Below, piece after piece: positions 16,683-24,848 of a stretch of DNA of 40,718 nucleotides. Under the pieces are notes generated by a model that saw only the letters and a list, made by a program, of their open reading frames with translations, was not told where the DNA came from and did no database searches. The position numbers were made by a program, and so were the translations under genes. Position 1 is the stretch's first letter, and each line of letters begins with the position of its first letter. Source of the stretch: Flavobacterium aurantiibacter (lineage in GTDB: Bacteria; Bacteroidota; Bacteroidia; Flavobacteriales; Flavobacteriaceae); the NCBI RefSeq assembly GCF_002251775.1, contig NZ_NOXX01000220.1, positions 23,091 to 63,808 of the forward strand. The letters are read 5' to 3'.

Positions 16683-17117
16683 TTATTTACTACACAAACT
16701 GCGTACTTCGTCGGTAAATTCTTGAACGCTCGTTTTAGGCTTCCCGCTCCATTTCCGAATTACTTTTCCGTTTTCATCCAGAAGTATCGTAAGCGGAAAT
16801 TCGCCATCTGGATTGTACTTTTCGGCAAGTGCGTCATTTTTTGCTTGCTGTTCTGCACTAAGCTGATTGGCTTTTCGTCTTGGAAAATCGGCGTTTAACA
16901 GCACCAATTTGGTTTCAGCCATAGCGCTAAATGTCTCACTGTCTAAATAATTCTTCCGCGTTTGAATACATGGCGCACACCAATCAGAACCGGAAAAATA
17001 GAGCAATATGTTCTTGTGTGATTCGCTGGCTTTTTGTTTAGCGGTAGTGAAGTCGGTTTCCCATTGCAGCGGAAGTAAAACAGCTGCTACTGTGATGAAA
17101 AAAAATCTGTAAATCAT
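16683..17117 (-). CDS. Exported thioredoxin-family protein
   Basis: A 144-residue protein. An N-terminal hydrophobic segment (2-17) acts as signal peptide or anchor. The thioredoxin fold follows, with GSDWCAPC (C47/C50) and the cis-Pro segment GEFPLTILLDENGKVIRKWSG. The spacing after the CxxC (IQTRKNYLDSETF) places it with the short thioredoxin_7/DsbE-like periplasmic reductases. It is the first gene of the operon with apbE, DUF4266 and DUF3570. A plausible role is to keep the two C-terminal cysteines of the DUF4266 lipoprotein reduced, using electrons from DsbD. That is inferred from gene order only. No clear promoter was found in the 187 bp upstream. Confidence 0.88.
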   Translation of the reverse strand: MIYRFFFITVAAVLLPLQWETDFTTAKQKASESHKNILLYFSGSDWCAPCIQTRKNYLDSETFSAMAETKLVLLNADFPRRKANQLSAEQQAKNDALAEKYNPDGEFPLTILLDENGKVIRKWSGKPKTSVQEFTDEVRSLCSK

Positions 17118-17303
17118 TAGATAAATTTACAGTTTATAACGTCCGATTAACCCAAGTATTTCAAATCAGACGTAATTTGGATTTAGTTTAAGTCGTTCAA
17201 CAATTCTTAAAATTCCTTAGACTAAAAAAACATCAGAAAATTGCTTTCTCAAATCGCTAATTTTAAGATTTTGATTAAGTAAAATACTATTAATCAGTCA
17301 ATT

Positions 17304-18650
17304 TTAACTTTTCTTCTTCTTTTTCTGCGCTTGAGTTTTCAATAAATTTCGATTTACCGAACCATGCGTTTTCTTTTTAGTTTTCGATGGTCCGCCTAAA
17401 TTTACTTTCTTGTTTTTCGCTGCTTTCTCTTGAAAAGCTTCTCCTTTGGGCTTTTTTGCCGCGCGACTAATTTCTTTCTTAAACTTTTGCTCTTTCTCCC
17501 AAGCGTTCAAAACTTTCGAAATCTGTACATCCTCCGGAATTTCGCATACTTCTATCTCGCGATTCATCAAAATTTCAACGTCTAAACGCGCATTTTGATC
17601 TTTCGGCCCACAGAAGGAAATCGCCGTTCCACCCATGCCGGCACGTCCGGTACGCCCAATTCGGTGAATATAAGTTTCGGGTTGTTCCGGAAATTCAAAA
17701 TTTATAACTTGCGAAATATTGCTAATATCCAATCCGCGTGCCATCACATCCGTAGTAATCAAGCCTTTTACCTCTGATTCCTGAAAAGCACGAATGGCAT
17801 TTAAACGGTAATTCTGTGTCTTGTTGGAGTGTATGATTTCAATTTCAGCTTCAAAATCTTCTGCCAATTTATCGTACACCAAATCGGCCATTCGCTTGTT
17901 ATTCACAAAAATTAAATAACGCTCAAACTCCTCTTTTTGAAGTAGATACTTCAGTAAATTTAATTTGGTATTGAAATTAGGCAAATCGTAAACCAACTGG
18001 GTAATCAGTTCAATGGGTGTTCCGCTAGGCGCCAACGACACTTCCTCTGGATAATCAAAATAATCTTCCAGCATATCATCTACATCGTCGGTCATTGTTG
18101 CTGAGAAAAGTATATTCTGTCTCTTGCGCTTCATCATCGAGAAAATCGACGTAAGCTGCGGTTTGAATCCTAAATTTAGGAGTTCGTCAAATTCATCAAT
18201 AATCAGTTTGTTCACTTCATCCAAGCGCAAAACGCCGTCGAGCGCCAAATCCATAACACGGCCGGGCGTTCCTACCACGATATCCACACCTTCGTAAATC
18301 GCCGTTTTTTGCGTATTGATGTTTACGCCGCCAAAAATGCCTAAACTTTTAATAGACATGTACTTAGTGAGTTTTTCAACTTCGCCTAAAACTTGTACAA
18401 CCAACTCGCGCGTCGGAACTAAAATCAGAATTTTCGGATTCAGCGATCGGGTAAACTGATACATTTTTAAAACCGGAATCAAATAGGCTAAGGTTTTTCC
18501 CGTTCCGGTTTGCGCAATTCCCATCACATCGCGTCCGGAGCAAATCACCGAAAAAGCTTCTTTCTGAATAGGAGTAGGCGTGCTAAATCCTAAATCGTTT
18601 AGGGCGTTTTGTAAACCTGCTGTTAAGTTAAAATCTGAAAATCCGGACAT
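17304..18650 (-). CDS. DEAD-box family ATP-dependent RNA helicase (DEFD variant)
   Basis: A 448-residue RNA helicase with the full set of superfamily 2 motifs: Q motif PTPIQ (25-29), motif I AQTGTGKT (46-53), Ia PTRELVVQ, TPGR, motif III SAT (183-185), TTDVMARGLDI and HRIGRTGR. Motif II reads DEFD (152-155) rather than DEAD. The metal- and ATP-contacting D-E and the final D are kept, so activity is expected. The C-terminal 70 residues are Lys-rich and probably bind RNA nonspecifically. It probably acts in ribosome assembly or mRNA remodelling. Its own promoter lies directly upstream (18665-18693), so it is transcribed separately from the TIGR02757 gene behind it. Confidence 0.92.
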   Translation of the reverse strand: MSGFSDFNLTAGLQNALNDLGFSTPTPIQKEAFSVICSGRDVMGIAQTGTGKTLAYLIPVLKMYQFTRSLNPKILILVPTRELVVQVLGEVEKLTKYMSIKSLGIFGGVNINTQKTAIYEGVDIVVGTPGRVMDLALDGVLRLDEVNKLIIDEFDELLNLGFKPQLTSIFSMMKRKRQNILFSATMTDDVDDMLEDYFDYPEEVSLAPSGTPIELITQLVYDLPNFNTKLNLLKYLLQKEEFERYLIFVNNKRMADLVYDKLAEDFEAEIEIIHSNKTQNYRLNAIRAFQESEVKGLITTDVMARGLDISNISQVINFEFPEQPETYIHRIGRTGRAGMGGTAISFCGPKDQNARLDVEILMNREIEVCEIPEDVQISKVLNAWEKEQKFKKEISRAAKKPKGEAFQEKAAKNKKVNLGGPSKTKKKTHGSVNRNLLKTQAQKKKKKS

Positions 18651-18664
18651 CGCTAAAATTTTGG

Positions 18665-18693
18665 CAAAGATAGCTTTAATTTTTTGGGGGCAA
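18665..18693 (-). promoter_or_regulatory. Promoter of the DEAD-box helicase gene
   Basis: On the minus strand TTG (18693-18691), an 18-bp spacer and TATCTTTG (18672-18665) match the Bacteroidota consensus. The predicted start of transcription is about 8 nt before ATG 18650. The -33 element lies at the edge of the GC-rich intergenic element. Confidence 0.65.
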
Positions 18694-18812
18694 CCCGCTC
18701 TCCCTACGCAAATCCGAGCAAGCGGGTCGGGCTTTCGCTCATAGTCCTCGCGGCGTTGCCCTCGCCGGTCAACGCGCTGCGGGCTAATCCGCTCTATCCC
18801 TTGCCCAACAAA
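18685..18812. repeat. GC-rich intergenic element with hairpin (possible dispersed repeat)
   Basis: The segment starts after a run of T at TGGGGGCAACCCGCT. ACCCGCT (18693-18699) pairs with AGCGGGT (18721-18727). It then contains GGGCTTTCGCTC and CCGCTCTATCC. The element at 40170-40260 has the same skeleton: T-run, GGGCAGC, GGCTTTCGGCT, CCGCCTCTATCC. No open frame is convincing. It separates the TIGR02757 gene from the helicase promoter and may limit read-through. Confidence 0.55.
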
Positions 18813-18851
18813 CGTCCGTACGAAGAAGTTTCAAACCTTTAAAAGTCGCTA

Positions 18852-19622
18852 TTAAATCCCAGCAAGGGCTTTCTTATTCACACCTAAACCAAATAAGGCG
18901 TAATCGTACTTCACCGGATCACTGGCATCAAATAACCGCAATTGCGTATCGAGCTCCAACAAAGCCTGTGCATCGTTTTGTTTTCGCTTCAATAGTCCCA
19001 ATTCACGTGCAATTCCGCCGGAATGAACGTCGAGCGGACAAGACAGTTGCTGCATTTTTACACGATCCCAAATTCCAAAATCAACCGCAGCGGCATCTTT
19101 CCGTACCATCCAGCGCAAGTACATATTAATACGCTTAGCTGCACTGTTTTTCAGCGGATCCGATACGTGTTTAAAGCTTCGTAAAGCTGTAGCTTCTGCA
19201 AAGAAGGCCGCTCGAAACGTACTAATGCACGTTTGCAAACGTTCGTCGTCGGTGATAAAGAAATTTTCTAAACTGTCGTTTGTTTGATACAATCTGCGAA
19301 GCGATAAAATAAACTGCCTAAAATCGAGTCCGTTAAACGTTCGATGCACAAAATCATCGAGCTTCTGCTGCTGTTTCGAACTGCTGTTCATCACAAAATC
19401 GTAGGGCGAATTTCCCATTAAGTCCATCATTTTGGCACCCGATTTCAAAATGGCCGCTCGGTTTCCCCAAGAAATGGTCGCAATCAAAAAACCAGCAATC
19501 TCAATGTCGGTACGCGATTCAAACGCATGCGGAATACGAATCGGATCGGCAACAATAAAGTCGCGCCGGTTATATCGTAAAACCAGTTCGTCGAGATATT
19601 CTTTCATTAATTCGTGTTCCAT
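18852..19622 (-). CDS. TIGR02757 family protein
   Basis: A 256-residue soluble protein with no signal peptide. Recognisable family segments are ADPIRIPHAF, IEIAGFLIATISWGNRAAIL, the helical LDDFVHRTFNGLDFRQFI, NMYLRWMVRKD and the cysteine-bearing QQLSCPLDVHSGGIARELGLL. The family is widespread in Bacteroidota and some other phyla. The R-x-D-I/E-IAGF start and the LRWMVRKD plus DVH segments recall the helix-hairpin-helix type DNA glycosylase fold, but that is only an impression, and the function is unknown to me. It lies 27 nt after the LIC_10190 membrane protein on the same strand and may share its transcript. Confidence 0.85.
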   Translation of the reverse strand: MEHELMKEYLDELVLRYNRRDFIVADPIRIPHAFESRTDIEIAGFLIATISWGNRAAILKSGAKMMDLMGNSPYDFVMNSSSKQQQKLDDFVHRTFNGLDFRQFILSLRRLYQTNDSLENFFITDDERLQTCISTFRAAFFAEATALRSFKHVSDPLKNSAAKRINMYLRWMVRKDAAAVDFGIWDRVKMQQLSCPLDVHSGGIARELGLLKRKQNDAQALLELDTQLRLFDASDPVKYDYALFGLGVNKKALAGI

Positions 19623-19649
19623 AACTACTTTTCCTCAAACGGGCAGCGC

Positions 19650-21350
19650 TCACTGCTGTTCATTAGTTGAAGTTCGACCGATTTCTTTCGAGTAAAATCC
19701 GTCTTTTAATTCATTCGTTCTCATTTGCGGAATGATGTTCAATTGCTGTTTAAACAGTTCGATGATGTTCACATTCGTGCAAGGCAAAGGTCCGTCACCT
19801 GTTCCGTAATAAAAAAAGTTTGGCGTTGGCGAATAGTACTTTAAATTCTCTTCCGTAAAAGTCTCAAAACCAACTTCGTAATTCTTCGAATTCGGTTCAG
19901 GAATAACAAGTTGTTGCAGCTCTATTTGTTCCGACTTTTGCATGTGTTCGTTTGCGGTAAACGATTTAAAATCAATTAGTAACGCAATTGCAATCGGACA
20001 AACAGCAGAAAAAACATAACCCAAACGAAAGAGTTGGGGCTGTAACTTAATCTTATTGCAAATCGACATAATCAACCAAGCACTGAGAAATAAAAAGTCG
20101 ATTAGGAAAAAACGAAATTGCGGTGAACTAACAAACACAATCGTAAAGTGCACCAAAGCAAACAAATACGCAATTCGGTAATTTTGTATCGTTCGAAATT
20201 CGAGCGTAAAAGGTGCAATCAAAAAAAGGAGCACAATGCCTTTATTGAAAAAACCGTCGATTCCTGAAAATTGAATCCAAACGACAAATTTTTCTCCTAG
20301 TGAAAGCGTTTTGTAGTTCGGAATCGCCAAAAATTCGTGATCGGCAATCATCCGATTGATGAATTGCAGCAATCCGTCGGGCATCCGCCAATCAACATTC
20401 AATCCGCCAAAAGCAAACGGATAGAACGGAAATCCCGTGAGCAAAGCGTTCTTCGCCAGCCAAATCAAACCAAAACAGCTTCCAACAGTAGCAGCAAATC
20501 CGAAATTCTTATTCTTTAAAACGAGTAGCACCACCAAAGTCGCCGACAAGGGTGCAACCGTAATTTTCACAAACGTGATGAAAATCAACAAAATAATCGC
20601 CATTTTGCTTTGTTCGTTGAGCTGATTTTCAGAGTTTAGAAATAGAAACAAAGCAATTTGTCCGAGAAGCATTACCGGAAAATCGGGCGATGGTGCATTG
20701 ATGAATTGAAATGTTAAGGCATTGAAAAAAAGCAAGGCACCAATCCAATGAAAACGCTTGCTGTCGCGATAACGTTTTTCAAATTCCAGAAGAAAGTACA
20801 CGCTACAAACCAACAGTAAAAATCCATTGATGTCGTTTAAACGATTTGTCCAAAAGTGGAAGTTAAAACCCGCTTGCAGCACCTGCCACGGCGAACTCTG
20901 GCCGAACGAGACGTTAAAGTTGGCAAGTCCGGGCACAAATCCGTATTCATTAATCCATTTTATTGTTTGGATGTAATAACTTTCGTTGTCGAGAATTAAA
21001 GGCGCTAAAGCCGATTTAAATAAGGCTGCTACTAAAAGTACAAACAAATTCAGTTTTCCTAATTTCGGCAATTGCTTGCATTGCGAGAAAAAGTAGCGCC
21101 ATTTTGCTTGCGCAGCAGTTGAAAAACGAAACAGCAAAAACGCGCTTAGTGCCAAATTCCCCAAAAACACTTCGATTCCGAGCGGTATGGCAAATGCCAG
21201 AAGGCAAAGTACTGCCGTTTGCGCCATCATGCCCAAGACCATTGTTAATGGCAAAGGCGTGGTTCGCCATCGGAAAATTCGTTCAATCGCTATTCCAGTG
21301 CCGAGAAAACAGCAGAGAAAAAATAGCCAACTGAATAGAATTAACAGCAT
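19650..21350 (-). CDS. LIC_10190 family polytopic membrane protein
   Basis: A 566-residue inner-membrane protein with roughly a dozen hydrophobic helices from the N-terminus to about 465, then a soluble C-terminal tail of about 100 residues. A conserved-looking loop, NESYYIQTIKWINEYG followed by GLANFNVSFGQSSPW, lies between early helices; a similar segment is characteristic of the LIC_10190 family. The topology (many helices, one long early loop with acidic and aromatic residues) resembles GT-C type lipid-linked glycosyltransferases, so a role in surface polysaccharide is possible but not shown. It starts at the base next to the ABC ATPase stop (21351), so the two genes are adjacent on one transcript. 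Confidence 0.8.
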   Translation of the reverse strand: MLLILFSWLFFLCCFLGTGIAIERIFRWRTTPLPLTMVLGMMAQTAVLCLLAFAIPLGIEVFLGNLALSAFLLFRFSTAAQAKWRYFFSQCKQLPKLGKLNLFVLLVAALFKSALAPLILDNESYYIQTIKWINEYGFVPGLANFNVSFGQSSPWQVLQAGFNFHFWTNRLNDINGFLLLVCSVYFLLEFEKRYRDSKRFHWIGALLFFNALTFQFINAPSPDFPVMLLGQIALFLFLNSENQLNEQSKMAIILLIFITFVKITVAPLSATLVVLLVLKNKNFGFAATVGSCFGLIWLAKNALLTGFPFYPFAFGGLNVDWRMPDGLLQFINRMIADHEFLAIPNYKTLSLGEKFVVWIQFSGIDGFFNKGIVLLFLIAPFTLEFRTIQNYRIAYLFALVHFTIVFVSSPQFRFFLIDFLFLSAWLIMSICNKIKLQPQLFRLGYVFSAVCPIAIALLIDFKSFTANEHMQKSEQIELQQLVIPEPNSKNYEVGFETFTEENLKYYSPTPNFFYYGTGDGPLPCTNVNIIELFKQQLNIIPQMRTNELKDGFYSKEIGRTSTNEQQ

Positions 21351-22016
21351 TTAAATCAGAATTTTACCGTCGGAAATAACCAACTTTCGGTCGGCCATCT
21401 CTGCGAGTTCTTCGTTGTGCGTTACAATGACAAAAGTTTGTCCGAACTCTTTTCGCAAGTCGAAAAACAACTGATGTAAATGCTTGGCGGCTTTGGTATC
21501 TAGGTTTCCAGAAGGTTCGTCGGCAAAAACCACAGCTGGTCGGTTAATTAGTGCTCGAGCTACTGCTACGCGTTGTTGCTCGCCACCAGAAAGCTCGTTT
21601 GGGCGGTGTTGTAAACGTTCGGATAAGCCTAAAAACTCGAGTAGGCGAGTGGCTTCTTTTTCCGCATCTGCCGTTTTAGTTTTCCCAATAAAAGCAGGTA
21701 AACAAACGTTTTCAAGTGCCGTAAATTCGGGTAAAAGTTGGTGAAATTGAAAGATAAATCCCAAAGATTGGTTGCGGAAGTTTGCCAATTCCCGGTCGTT
21801 CATTTTCAAGACATCGACATCGTTGATCCGCAGTTCGCAATTCGCTACGCTCGTGTCGGCCTTGTCGAGAGTTCCGAGAATTTGGAGTAAGGTCGACTTC
21901 CCCGCACCACTTTGCCCGACGATAGCTACAATTTCTCCTGCAGCTATCTGTAAATCAATGCCTTTTAAAACGTGTAAGTTGCCGTATTTCTTATGAATAT
22001 GGGTTGCCCGAATCAT
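21351..22016 (-). CDS. ABC transporter ATP-binding protein, LolD/MacB-like
   Basis: A 221-residue ATPase subunit. Walker A is GQSGAGKST, the Q-loop is in [18 protein letters not shown], the signature is [15 protein letters not shown], Walker B is [12 protein letters not shown] and the H-loop is IVTHNEELA. The [15 protein letters not shown] segment and the DEPSGNLD form are typical of the LolD/MacB/FtsE subfamily, which drives lipoprotein release or related mechanotransmission at the inner membrane. No permease gene (LolC/E-like) is adjacent, so its partner must be elsewhere. The start is ATG 22016; a TTG at 22034 adds six residues that the family lacks. Confidence 0.9.
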   Translation of the reverse strand: MIRATHIHKKYGNLHVLKGIDLQIAAGEIVAIVGQSGAGKSTLLQILGTLDKADTSVANCELRINDVDVLKMNDRELANFRNQSLGFIFQFHQLLPEFTALENVCLPAFIGKTKTADAEKEATRLLEFLGLSERLQHRPNELSGGEQQRVAVARALINRPAVVFADEPSGNLDTKAAKHLHQLFFDLRKEFGQTFVIVTHNEELAEMADRKLVISDGKILI

Positions 22017-22106
22017 ACCTAAAATTTGCTGCAAAGTAAGAAAGTTTTGCAGCTTTACACCTGATAAAGTTTCGTTAAACGAAAACGCTGCCCAAGAGTG
22101 TCGGCG

Positions 22107-22114
22107 TACCTTTG
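22107..22114 (+). promoter_or_regulatory. -7 element of the msrA promoter
   Basis: TACCTTTG is a perfect TAnnTTTG match 18 bp before ATG 22133, implying a leader of about 12 nt. No TTG lies at the expected -33 distance. Confidence 0.5.
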
Positions 22115-22132
22115 TTCGTAAATAATTTTGTC

Positions 22133-22759
22133 ATGCGAAGATTGATTTTATTGCTGTTGACAGTCTTAACCACTTCATGTCATTCGCAATCCAATTCTAA
22201 ACCACAACCTATTAAGAAAGCTCAAAATATGGAACTAGCAACTTTTGCAGGCGGCTGTTTTTGGTGTACCGAAGCCGTTTTTTTAGATTTAAAAGGCGTA
22301 AAAGCAGTACAGTCGGGTTATACAGGTGGAAAACGGCCCAATCCAACCTACGAGCAAGTTTCATCGGGCGCTACCGGACATGCCGAGGCGATTCAAATTG
22401 AGTTCGATCCGTCGGAAATATCTTATGAAGAACTGTTGGAAGTGTTCTTTGCCACGCACGATCCAACCACACTAAACCGTCAGGGTGCCGATGTGGGTAC
22501 ACAATACCGAAGCGAAGTGTTTTATCACTCCGATGCGCAAAAAGAAGCTGCTGAGAACTACATTGCTCAAATGACTGCCGCGCTAACTTTTAAAGATCCG
22601 ATTGTAACGAAAGTAAGTGCCGCACAACCTTGGTATCCTGCCGAGGATTATCACCAGAATTACTACAAGCGCAACACCTCACAATCGTATTGCCATTACG
22701 TGATCACACCTAAAGTAGAGAAAGTACGTAAAGTTTTTAAAGACAAGTTGAAGTCGTAA
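22133..22759 (+). CDS. msrA: Peptide-methionine (S)-S-oxide reductase, exported lipoprotein form
   Basis: A 208-residue MsrA. It reduces methionine-S-sulfoxide in proteins with its catalytic Cys in GGCFWCTEAVF (just after residue 40). Other family motifs are GYTGGKRPNPTYEQV, HAEAIQIEFDP, FFATHDPTTLNRQGADVGTQYRS and the C-terminal YHQNYY. The N-terminus is a lipoprotein signal peptide (RRLILLLLTVLTTSC, Cys16), so this enzyme works outside the cytoplasm and would need an extracytoplasmic reductant such as a TlpA protein fed by DsbD. The start is ATG 22133; a TTG at 22112 overlaps the promoter -7 element and adds residues without family support. Confidence 0.93.
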   Translation: MRRLILLLLTVLTTSCHSQSNSKPQPIKKAQNMELATFAGGCFWCTEAVFLDLKGVKAVQSGYTGGKRPNPTYEQVSSGATGHAEAIQIEFDPSEISYEELLEVFFATHDPTTLNRQGADVGTQYRSEVFYHSDAQKEAAENYIAQMTAALTFKDPIVTKVSAAQPWYPAEDYHQNYYKRNTSQSYCHYVITPKVEKVRKVFKDKLKS

Positions 22760-22805
22760 AGTGTTGTTTGGCACAGCGTTTGAAATTAGTATTGAAAAAC
22801 CTGTG

Positions 22806-23105
22806 ATGAACTTAGCTTCCATTTCGCCAACAAAACGCTTGTTGTTTTGCATTCTTTTGGATGTCATCGGAACTTTATCGTACAGTTTGCCAGTGTTGGG
22901 CGAGTTGAGCGACATTTTTTGGGCGCCAATAGCGGCCATTTTGTATCGAAAATTATTTTCCGGTGCAGGCGGTTGGTTGGGCGCCGGAGTTGTTTTCTTA
23001 GAAGAGTTGCTGCCTTTTAGTGATGTTATACCCACTTTCACACTTTCGTGGATAGTAACAAATGTGTTTTCGATTCAGCCGCGAACGCTGAATAAAAACG
23101 CTTAG
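22806..23105 (+). CDS. Small conserved membrane protein of unknown function
   Basis: A 99-residue protein with hydrophobic segments at about 12-32 and 60-90. Its distinctive segment, LGELSDIFWAPIAAILYRKLF, is followed by GGWLGAGVVFLEELLPFSDVIPTFTLSW. This looks like a family of short flavobacterial membrane proteins with conserved E-L/F-S-D-x-W-A-P and F-x-E-E-L-L-P motifs, but I know of no function. The ATG at 22806 is chosen over a GTG at 22761. It follows msrA by 46 bp and could share its transcript. Its stop codon overlaps, on the opposite strand, the stop of the DUF6787-like gene (23102-23105). Confidence 0.75.
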   Translation: MNLASISPTKRLLFCILLDVIGTLSYSLPVLGELSDIFWAPIAAILYRKLFSGAGGWLGAGVVFLEELLPFSDVIPTFTLSWIVTNVFSIQPRTLNKNA

Positions 23106-23419
23106 GATTTTGTGTCGGCTTTAAACAACAAATTGAAACTGAGCTGTCGGATTAATTTTCTTCCAAAAGGGAAAAAAAATTTCGATTGTCCGAAAACCCA
23201 TCCGATTCCCATCAGCATGAAAGGATAGAGTGGAAGTACTAGTACGAGAAGAATGACATAATACAGAAACAGCCCTATATTTTCTTGGCTTAGAGACAGA
23301 TATTCCATTAGGGCTTTAGAAATTCGAGCAGCAGACGTTCCTGTAATCGCAAAAACAACGAGCACCACGAAAAGTTGCACATTCGAACGAATTCCCCATT
23401 TTTCTTTTAACCGACTCAT
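23102..23419 (-). CDS. DUF6787-like small membrane protein
   Basis: A 105-residue protein with two hydrophobic segments (about 15-33 and 48-76). The segments LKEKWGIRSNVQLFVVLVVF and ITGTSAARISKAL, then LPLYPFMLMGIGWVFGQSKFFFPF, fit a small Bacteroidota membrane family that I recall as DUF6787. It overlaps the preceding DUF6146-like gene by 4 bp and is the last gene of the serC-serA group. Its stop codon overlaps the stop of the plus-strand gene by 4 bp, sharing the bases TTAG. Confidence 0.7.
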   Translation of the reverse strand: MSRLKEKWGIRSNVQLFVVLVVFAITGTSAARISKALMEYLSLSQENIGLFLYYVILLVLVLPLYPFMLMGIGWVFGQSKFFFPFGRKLIRQLSFNLLFKADTKS

Positions 23420-23850
23420 TGAAATCTGCGTGGTTGGAAAGTTCCCAAGTTAACGTTGTTTTGAAGTTGAAAGTAAGTTAAATAATTGAACAGAAGGTAA
23501 TTAACTTCATACCCGTAATTTATTCTAGGATTGTATTCAATTTGAGTCAAAAAGAGATTACTACTTCCTTGCGTATTAGCTTTTATATTCCACTGTTGAA
23601 CCCAAACCTGATTTCGCGCTTCTAAATAAGACTGTGAATAGAATCCACGAGGCGCTGCACGCTGTAGCCAGCTGTTGAATCCAGAATCAAAAATTACTAC
23701 TTCGTATTCTAAACTGTCGTTTGCTATTCGAATGGTATCGTTTACAGCTTTCGCAGAATCGACGTTATTCAAATTACCACTGCTGCAATAGGTACACACC
23801 ACCGCAAGCGCTGCAATAAAAAAGCCGACAACCTTACCATTCATTTCCAT
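23416..23850 (-). CDS. DUF6146-like exported protein
   Basis: A 144-residue protein with an N-terminal signal segment (VVGFFIAALAVVCTYC), possibly a lipobox with Cys19 or Cys22. The mature part has DSLEYEVVIFDSGFNSWLQR, SYLEARNQVWVQQWN and a C-terminal region rich in Asn, Tyr and Phe (NPRINYGYEVNYLLFNYLTY). That pattern fits a small Bacteroidota family I recall as DUF6146. No function is known to me. It lies 33 nt after serA and overlaps the DUF6787-like gene by 4 bp. Such genes often accompany serC-serA in flavobacteria, from memory. Confidence 0.7.
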   Translation of the reverse strand: MEMNGKVVGFFIAALAVVCTYCSSGNLNNVDSAKAVNDTIRIANDSLEYEVVIFDSGFNSWLQRAAPRGFYSQSYLEARNQVWVQQWNIKANTQGSSNLFLTQIEYNPRINYGYEVNYLLFNYLTYFQLQNNVNLGTFQPRRFQ

Positions 23851-23882
23851 GAAGTAAAGTTCGGAAAAAATAGCGTTAAAAG

Positions 23883-24848
23883 TTAGCCTTGTTGCGTCTT
23901 TAACAACGAAATAATTTGAGCTGCCAATTCACTTCCAATGCGGTCTTGCGCTTCTAAGGTTGCGGCACCAATGTGCGGTGTAAGTGAAATATTTGGATGC
24001 ATTAGTATCCGAATTTCTGGATTCGGTTCGTTCTCAAAAACATCTAATCCAGCAAAACTAACCTTGTTGCTATCCAGAGCTTTAATGAGAGCTACTTCAT
24101 CTAAAACACCGCCTCGAGAACAGTTAATGATGCCCACACCGTCTTTCATCGCGTCGATTTCGGCTGCACCAATTACATAACCGTTTTCCTGAGCCGGAAC
24201 GTGTAAGGTAATAAAATCAGAATGGCGTAATAAATCTTCAACCGGTTCGGTTTCAATTTCTACATTGATGAATTGCCCGTTGTAGAAATCTAATCGAATT
24301 TCAGCTTTTCCGACAAACTTATCGGCAGCAATAACACGCATACCCAAGCCAACAGCCATTTTAGCAACCGCTTGTCCGATACGCCCAAAGCCAATAATTC
24401 CAATTGTTTTACCACGTAATTCACGGCCATTTGCGTAGGCTTTTTTAAGCATTTCAAATGCCGTTTCGCCTTCCAAAGGCATATTTCTATTCGAATCGTG
24501 TAAGAAGCGAATGCCGCTAAACAAATGCGCAAAAACCAGTTCGGCAACCGATTCTGAAGAGGATGCCGGTGTATTGATCACGTGCTTACCAGCAGCGCGC
24601 GCATAGTCGACATCAATGTTATCCATACCCACACCACCGCGGCCAATTATTTTTAGTCCGGCACAAGCATCGATAATATCTTTTCGCACTTTGGTAGCAC
24701 TTCGAACCAAAAGTACCGAAACATCGTTGGCATTGATGTAATTGGCAACTTGCTCTTGAGCAACTTTCGTAGTAATTACTTCAAAACCTGCTTTTTCAAG
24801 CTCAATTTTTCCAATTTCAGAAATTCCGTCGTTTGCTAATATCTTCAT
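23883..24848 (-). CDS. serA: D-2-hydroxyacid dehydrogenase, probably D-3-phosphoglycerate dehydrogenase (short form)
   Basis: A 321-residue NAD-dependent dehydrogenase. It contains GRGGVGMDNIDVDYARAAG near the substrate site, the dinucleotide motif GIIGFGRIGQAVA, catalytic Arg in NCSRGGVLDE, Glu in LDVFENEP and His in LTPHIGAAT. It has no C-terminal ACT regulatory domain, so serine feedback would differ from long forms. It begins within the stop of serC (TAATG, 1-bp overlap), and the pairing makes the serine pathway assignment firm: 3-phosphoglycerate is oxidised to 3-phosphohydroxypyruvate, the substrate of SerC. Confidence 0.9.
   Translation of the reverse strand: MKILANDGISEIGKIELEKAGFEVITTKVAQEQVANYINANDVSVLLVRSATKVRKDIIDACAGLKIIGRGGVGMDNIDVDYARAAGKHVINTPASSSESVAELVFAHLFSGIRFLHDSNRNMPLEGETAFEMLKKAYANGRELRGKTIGIIGFGRIGQAVAKMAVGLGMRVIAADKFVGKAEIRLDFYNGQFINVEIETEPVEDLLRHSDFITLHVPAQENGYVIGAAEIDAMKDGVGIINCSRGGVLDEVALIKALDSNKVSFAGLDVFENEPNPEIRILMHPNISLTPHIGAATLEAQDRIGSELAAQIISLLKTQQG

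Noticed and set aside
17272..17296. TGATTAA/TTAATCA inverted repeat after the helicase gene as a terminator
   Set aside because: Short A/T-only stem without a T tract; too weak to call.
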